Origin: Nitrospirae bacterium GWC2_42_7
GTDB taxonomy: Bacteria > Nitrospirota > Thermodesulfovibrionia > Thermodesulfovibrionales > UBA6898
DNA length: 9,798 bases
Assembly: GCA_001803645.1 (NCBI GenBank)
Contig: MHDW01000041.1
Coordinates: 280-10,077 of the forward strand
Direction of reading: 5' to 3'
The notes under the pieces are model-generated. The model made no database searches and was not told where the DNA came from. It saw only the letters and a program-made list of their open reading frames with translations. Positions within the stretch are counted from its first letter, which is position 1, and every line of letters begins with the position of its first letter. Of this stretch, positions 6,191 to 9,798 are shown piece after piece. Position numbers and translations under genes: made by a program.

Positions 6191-7741
6191 ATGCCCGAAA
6201 ATAAAATACTGGTACTTGATTTCGGTTCGCAATATACACAGCTTATTGCCCGGCGCATCAGGGAAAATAAGGTCTACTCTGAGATATTCCCTTATAATAT
6301 CCCTTTCGAAAAAATCTCTGAATTCAAACCCAAAGGCATAATACTATCAGGAGGCCCTTCGAGCGTATATGAAAAATCAGCCCCTATTCCGGACAAAAGG
6401 ATATTCGGACTCGGCATCCCCATTCTCGGAATTTGCTATGGCATGCAGCTTATGTCGCACATGCTCGGCGGAAAAGTCGCAAAGGCCGCAAAAAGGGAAT
6501 ATGGCAGAGCTGAGTTAACGATTAACGATGATTCAGATATATTTTCACGCCTTACGCCTCACGCCTCACACCTCACGACTGTTTGGATGAGCCACGGCGA
6601 CAGGATCGAGAAATTTCCTCCGGGTTTCATTTCTATCGCCCGTACTGATAATTCTCCTGTAGCTGCCATGGCCGACAAGAAAAAAGATTTTTACGCACTC
6701 CAGTTCCATCCTGAGGTTGCTCATACAGACAAAGGCAAAGAGATCTTGAGAAACTTCGTATTCGGGATATGCGGCTGCAAACCTACCTGGACCATGAAGT
6801 CGTTCATCGAAACAGCCAAGCAGGAGATAAGTGAAAAAGCCGGAAAACAGAGAGTTGTATGCGGTATTAGCGGAGGTGTAGATTCTTCAGTCGCCTCAGT
6901 TCTTGTGCATGAGGCAATAGGAAACAACCTCACCTGCATCTTTGTGGACAACGGCTTGCTGAGGCATGATGAGGCTAAAATAGTCGAAAAAATGCTCCGG
7001 AATAATTTTCATATGAAGATAAAATGCGTTGATGCCTCTGAAAGGTTCCTTAAGAAACTCAAAGGAGTGAATGACCCTGAAAGAAAAAGAAAGATCATCG
7101 GAAATGAGTTCATAAGAGTTTTTGAAGAAGAGGCGAAGAAGATAAAGAACGTATCATTCCTTGCACAGGGAACTCTGTATCCTGACGTGATCGAGAGCGT
7201 ATCGTTTAAAGGGCCTTCAGCAACTATAAAGAGCCATCACAATGTAGGCGGACTGCTCAAGAAAATGAAACTTAAGCTGATCGAACCCCTAAGAGAATTA
7301 TTCAAAGACGAGGTGAGGCTCCTGGGGCATGAATTGGGAATGCAGGATGAGATAATTAACAGGCACCCATTCCCCGGGCCGGGGCTTGCCATCAGGTGCA
7401 TAAGCGATGTTACAAAAGAAAGACTTGTTGTTCTGAGAAAGGCAGATGTAATTGTTCTCGAGGAGATAAAAAAGGCCGGTCTTTACGGAAAGATATGGCA
7501 GGTTTTTGCTGTTCTCCTTCCAGTGAAAAGCGTAGGCGTTATGGGGGACGAGAGGACTTATGATAATGTAATTGCAGTAAGGGCTGTCACAAGCCTTGAC
7601 GGCATGACAGCAGATTGGGCACAGATCCCATATGAAGTTCTCGGAAGAATTTCGAACAGGATAATCAACGAAGTAAATGGCGTCAACAGGGTCGTCTACG
7701 ACATCACCTCTAAACCCCCGGGAACCATTGAATGGGAGTGA
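6191..7741 (+). CDS. guaA: GMP synthase (glutamine-hydrolysing)
   Basis: Converts XMP to GMP with ATP and glutamine, the step after GuaB. The 516 residues match single-chain GuaA proteins (about 510-525). The N-terminal class I amidotransferase domain (about 5-190) has the oxyanion strand LSGGPSSVY, nucleophile Cys82 in GICYGMQ, and His173/Glu175 in QFHPEV. The ATP pyrophosphatase domain follows with P-loop SGGVDSS (227-233). The C-terminal dimerisation domain contains the [12 protein letters not shown] motif and ends with the usual TIEWE. A weak AAAGGA lies 12 nt before the ATG; the [17 protein letters not shown] opening supports this start. The segment just before VWMSHGD (residues about 120-129, [10 protein letters not shown]) is encoded by heptamer repeats and replaces the variable loop found there in other GuaA proteins. 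All catalytic residues remain, so the enzyme should work. Confidence 0.98.
   Translation: MPENKILVLDFGSQYTQLIARRIRENKVYSEIFPYNIPFEKISEFKPKGIILSGGPSSVYEKSAPIPDKRIFGLGIPILGICYGMQLMSHMLGGKVAKAAKREYGRAELTINDDSDIFSRLTPHASHLTTVWMSHGDRIEKFPPGFISIARTDNSPVAAMADKKKDFYALQFHPEVAHTDKGKEILRNFVFGICGCKPTWTMKSFIETAKQEISEKAGKQRVVCGISGGVDSSVASVLVHEAIGNNLTCIFVDNGLLRHDEAKIVEKMLRNNFHMKIKCVDASERFLKKLKGVNDPERKRKIIGNEFIRVFEEEAKKIKNVSFLAQGTLYPDVIESVSFKGPSATIKSHHNVGGLLKKMKLKLIEPLRELFKDEVRLLGHELGMQDEIINRHPFPGPGLAIRCISDVTKERLVVLRKADVIVLEEIKKAGLYGKIWQVFAVLLPVKSVGVMGDERTYDNVIAVRAVTSLDGMTADWAQIPYEVLGRISNRIINEVNGVNRVVYDITSKPPGTIEWE
6546..6580 (+). repeat. Five imperfect tandem heptamers (CACGCCT) inside guaA
   Basis: The units are CACGCCT, TACGCCT, CACGCCT, CACACCT and CACGACT, each 7 nt, filling 6546-6580 with no gaps. 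They encode part of [11 protein letters not shown] in the amidotransferase domain, just before the conserved VWMSHGD. Because 7 is not a multiple of 3, gain or loss of one unit would frameshift the gene. Confidence 0.85.
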
Positions 7742-7747
7742 AGAATC

Positions 7748-7770
7748 CTGCAGCAGAGACCACACGGTGT
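7748..7770 (+). repeat. Left copy of a 23-bp imperfect direct repeat flanking the guaA-ispA repeat element
   Basis: CTGCAGCAGAGACCACACGG (7748-7767) continues TGT and matches 7897-7919 at 20 of 23 positions. It begins 6 bp after the guaA stop. The copies are 149 bp apart and bracket the palindromic element at 7797-7885. Confidence 0.7.
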
Positions 7771-7796
7771 CTATTATTTGAAAGTTTATTTTTCGG

Positions 7797-7885
7797 TGTC
7801 ATTCCCGTGCTTAGAGCACCTACTGTTGGCAAGCGCAGCGCGTCGGGAATCCTTCCGGAAAGATTCCGGACAAGCCGGAATGACA
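7797..7885. repeat. 89-bp palindromic interspersed repeat between guaA and ispA
   Basis: The ends TGTCATTCC (7797-7805) and GGAATGACA (7877-7885) are perfect inverted repeats. Inside lie ATTCCCG (7801-7807) pairing with CGGGAAT (7844-7850), and TCCGGAA-AGA-TTCCGGA (7854-7870), a perfect 7-bp stem with a 3-nt loop. The sequence has the look of the TGTCATTCC-type repeats scattered in several environmental genomes (established in general terms; not searched here). It encodes no protein. It separates the purine genes from the isoprenoid genes. Confidence 0.8.
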
Positions 7886-7896
7886 GAAATTTGTAA

Positions 7897-7919
7897 CTGC
7901 AGCAGAAACCACAGGATGT
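7897..7919 (+). repeat. Right copy of the 23-bp direct repeat, containing the ispA ribosome binding site
   Basis: CTGCAGCAGAAACCACAGGA (7897-7916) continues TGT and matches 7748-7770 at 20 of 23 positions. Its AGGAT (7913-7917) is the only Shine-Dalgarno-like sequence before the ispA ATG at 7930, so this copy probably carries the functional site. Confidence 0.7.
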
Positions 7920-7929
7920 ATTAAAAAAA

Positions 7930-8817
7930 ATGGATATAAAAAAATATCTTAATGACAAAAAAGAGGCAGTTGACTCTTTTCTTCATGCCTATTTCAAAGA
8001 GCAGCGTCGTCCTGCACTTCTGCATGAGGCTATGCTCTACTCTCTTTTTGCAGGGGGAAAAAGGATAAGGCCTGTCCTTGCCATTGCATCATATGAGGCA
8101 TGCGGCGGAAAATCGGATGAGATAGTCCCTTATGCTTCGGCACTTGAGGTCATCCATACTTATTCTTTAATACATGACGACCTTCCTGCCATGGACAACG
8201 ATGACCTCAGAAGAGGCAAGCCCACAAGCCATAAAGTTTACGGAGAGACTATTGCCATACTCGCCGGCGATGCCTTGCTCACAGATGCCTTCAGTCTGCT
8301 TTCGGACACCACCTTTTGCCATACCATAAAAGAAACTGACCTTCTGAAAGCGCTGCATGAAATTTCCATAGCATCAGGCTCTATGGGAATGGTCGCAGGA
8401 CAGGCACAGGATATACTTTCAGAGAATTCCGTTCCTGATAAAAACATGCTTCAATTTATTCATATACATAAAACAACTGCCATCATCTGCGCATCTGTTA
8501 AGCTTGGATGCATACTCGCGGGAGGCAAACCTGAAAAACTGGAAGCAATATCATCTTATGGCATGGGCATCGGCCTTGCGTTTCAGGTTGTTGATGATAT
8601 ACTAAATGTAGAAGGCGATACAAAAGAAATGGGAAAAGCTGCAGGCTCTGATGCCAAAACGAATAAAATGACATACCCTTCCCTGTATGGCATTGAAGAA
8701 TCCAGACAGATATCAAAAAAACTCATATCAGATGCAATAGATTCCTTAGCCTCATTTTCCAGTGCAGCAGATCCTCTAAGGGAAATAGCCCTTTATCTTC
8801 TTAACAGGAGAAACTGA
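7930..8817 (+). CDS. ispA: Polyprenyl synthetase (farnesyl/geranylgeranyl diphosphate synthase)
   Basis: Adds isopentenyl diphosphate to allylic diphosphates, making the C15/C20 precursors of quinone side chains and bacterial lipid carriers. The 295 residues match IspA-type enzymes. Visible motifs are GGKRIRP (42-48), the first aspartate-rich motif HDDLPAMDNDD (82-92, DDxxxxD with the two-residue PA insertion of bacterial FPP synthases), GDALL (113-117), GQAQD (157-161), HKT (180-182) and the second aspartate-rich motif DDILN in FQVVDDILNVEGD (Asp222, Asp223). The fifth position of that motif is Asn226 instead of the usual Asp, which occurs in some family members. The residues before the first motif (AYSLI-like TYSLI) fit a C15 product, but C20 cannot be excluded. 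AGGAT lies 12 nt upstream of the ATG. The stop overlaps the dxs start (TGATG), so the two are one operon. Confidence 0.95.
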   Translation: MDIKKYLNDKKEAVDSFLHAYFKEQRRPALLHEAMLYSLFAGGKRIRPVLAIASYEACGGKSDEIVPYASALEVIHTYSLIHDDLPAMDNDDLRRGKPTSHKVYGETIAILAGDALLTDAFSLLSDTTFCHTIKETDLLKALHEISIASGSMGMVAGQAQDILSENSVPDKNMLQFIHIHKTTAIICASVKLGCILAGGKPEKLEAISSYGMGIGLAFQVVDDILNVEGDTKEMGKAAGSDAKTNKMTYPSLYGIEESRQISKKLISDAIDSLASFSSAADPLREIALYLLNRRN

Positions 8818-9798
8818 TGATCCTCGAAAAAATAGATTCGCCTTCTGACCTTAAGAAACTGAACATTGAAGAGTTAGAAGTTCTTGCGAAAGAGATCAGA
8901 GAAACTATAATACAGACAGTATCTGTAAACGGCGGGCATCTCGCGTCCAGTCTCGGCGCAGTAGAACTGACCATCGCACTGCATTCCACCTTTGACTCAC
9001 CGTCTGATAAGATCATATGGGATGTCGGACATCAGGCTTATTGCCACAAGCTTCTGACCGGAAGAAGAGACAGATTTTCGACGATCAGAACAGAAGGCGG
9101 AATATCCGGTTTTCCTAAAATTTCCGAAAGCGAACACGACGCATTCGGAACAGGCCACAGTTCAACCTCCATATCTGCAGCTCTCGGCATTATCGAAGCG
9201 CGCGACAGGAATAATGAAAACTTCAATGTCATTGCTGTGATCGGCGACGGAGCTATGACAGGAGGTTTGGCATTTGAAGGCCTTAATAATGCCGGACATC
9301 TGAAAAAGAATCTGATAGTTATCCTTAATGACAATGAGATGTCCATTTCACCCAATGTCGGCGCTCTGTCTGCATATATGAACAGGATACTTACAGGAGA
9401 TTTTTACAGGAAATTCAAAAAAGAAAGCAAAACGTTTATAGAGGGCATACCAAAGGTGGGAATTCCTTTCTCAAAAATTGCGCAAAAAGCTGAGGAAACA
9501 ATCAAGGGACTCATACTACCCGGCGTACTTTTTGAAGAAATGGGATTCGAATATGTCGGCCCGATTGACGGCCATAATACGAAACTTCTGATAGATACAC
9601 TGAAGAACATAAAGACATCCAACGCCCCTGTCCTTATGCATGTAATAACAAAAAAGGGGAAAGGATATGAATTCTCAGAGAAAGACCCCTGCATTTTTCA
9701 CGGGATCGGCCCCTTTGAAATGGAAACAGGCTCTCAGCTAAGCCAGGGTCCGGCCGCAACATATAGTTCTGTATTTGGAAATGCCCTTACTGATCTGA
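8817..9798 (+). CDS. dxs: 1-deoxy-D-xylulose-5-phosphate synthase, N-terminal half (cut by window end)
   Basis: Thiamine-diphosphate enzyme condensing pyruvate and glyceraldehyde 3-phosphate to DXP, the first step of the MEP isoprenoid pathway; its products feed the IspA encoded just upstream. The frame is open for 327 codons to the end of the window, about half of the usual 620-640. Visible are NGGHLASSLG (His41), DVGHQAY (His72), GHSSTSIS (113-120), the thiamine-binding GDGAMTGG (143-150) with the downstream NDNEMSISPNVGA (171-183), and PVLMHVITKKGKGY (271-284), all as in DXS. The ATG overlaps the ispA stop by one base, and AGGAG (8806-8810) lies 6 nt before it, so the start is firm. The transketolase-type pyrimidine-binding domain and C-terminal domain would lie outside. 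Confidence 0.96.
   Translation, partial: MILEKIDSPSDLKKLNIEELEVLAKEIRETIIQTVSVNGGHLASSLGAVELTIALHSTFDSPSDKIIWDVGHQAYCHKLLTGRRDRFSTIRTEGGISGFPKISESEHDAFGTGHSSTSISAALGIIEARDRNNENFNVIAVIGDGAMTGGLAFEGLNNAGHLKKNLIVILNDNEMSISPNVGALSAYMNRILTGDFYRKFKKESKTFIEGIPKVGIPFSKIAQKAEETIKGLILPGVLFEEMGFEYVGPIDGHNTKLLIDTLKNIKTSNAPVLMHVITKKGKGYEFSEKDPCIFHGIGPFEMETGSQLSQGPAATYSSVFGNALTDL

Noticed and set aside
7298..7765. 155-codon minus-strand frame opposite the end of guaA
   Set aside because: It is antisense to the conserved GuaA dimerisation domain, with no ribosome binding site or recognisable motif.
6043..7885. CRISPR array or insertion sequence from the several repeats
   Set aside because: The repeats differ in sequence, are not regularly spaced, and no transposase or Cas gene is present.
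7710..7958. 82-codon minus-strand frame across the guaA-ispA gap
   Set aside because: Its translation is that of the palindromic repeat and gene ends; such frames arise from this repeat type and are not genes.
9404..9694. 96-codon minus-strand frame opposite dxs
   Set aside because: It lies within the conserved dxs coding sequence and has no independent support.

Overview
The window joins an accessory, defence-like block (about 1-4430, all genes on the minus strand) to a housekeeping block (about 4570-9798, all genes on the plus strand). Moderate GC, frequent AGA/AGG/ATA codons, a guaB-guaA-ispA-dxs array and many short palindromic interspersed repeats suggest a Gram-negative anaerobe-type genome such as Nitrospirota or a deltaproteobacterial relative. 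That assignment is inference: there is no rRNA or other decisive marker.

Minus-strand block, in transcription order. A DUF4160 gene (4426-4187) overlaps a DUF2442 gene (4227-3967); this small pair is widely seen as a unit and is suspected to be toxin-antitoxin-like. Next is a stub of a DNA methyltransferase N-terminus (3796-3608). It is followed by a TPR protein with an HELVH zinc-peptidase motif (3469-1604) and a type III restriction (Res)-like DEAH helicase/translocase (1542 to beyond base 1). The helicase has a full set of motor motifs up to the window edge, but the modification gene that might have accompanied it is reduced to about 32 recognisable residues.

The most striking signal is at 3529-3548. 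Four tandem GCTGT pentamers sit between an upstream ATG (3611, overlapping the stub's stop codon as ATGA) and the reading frame of the TPR/HExxH protein. With four copies, translation from that ATG stops after 28 codons. With five copies, or two, the frame runs straight into the 621-codon frame and supplies a coding-looking N-terminus. This looks like an ON/OFF contingency (phase-variation) switch, captured here OFF, unless the copy number is an assembly error.

Plus-strand block. guaB (IMP to XMP) and guaA (XMP to GMP) form the guanine-nucleotide branch. ispA (prenyl diphosphate synthase) and dxs (DXP synthase, cut by the window end) are isoprenoid genes joined by a TGATG overlap. The two pairs are separated internally by repeat elements: an 88-bp palindrome with perfect 20-bp arms between guaB and guaA, and an 89-bp palindromic element between guaA and ispA flanked by imperfect 23-bp direct repeats.

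Repeats have also entered coding sequence. A palindrome nested in another palindrome makes a low-complexity insert in the TPR protein, and five heptamers (CACGCCT-like) encode a short stretch within GuaA's amidotransferase domain. No tRNA, rRNA, CRISPR array or transposase gene is visible.
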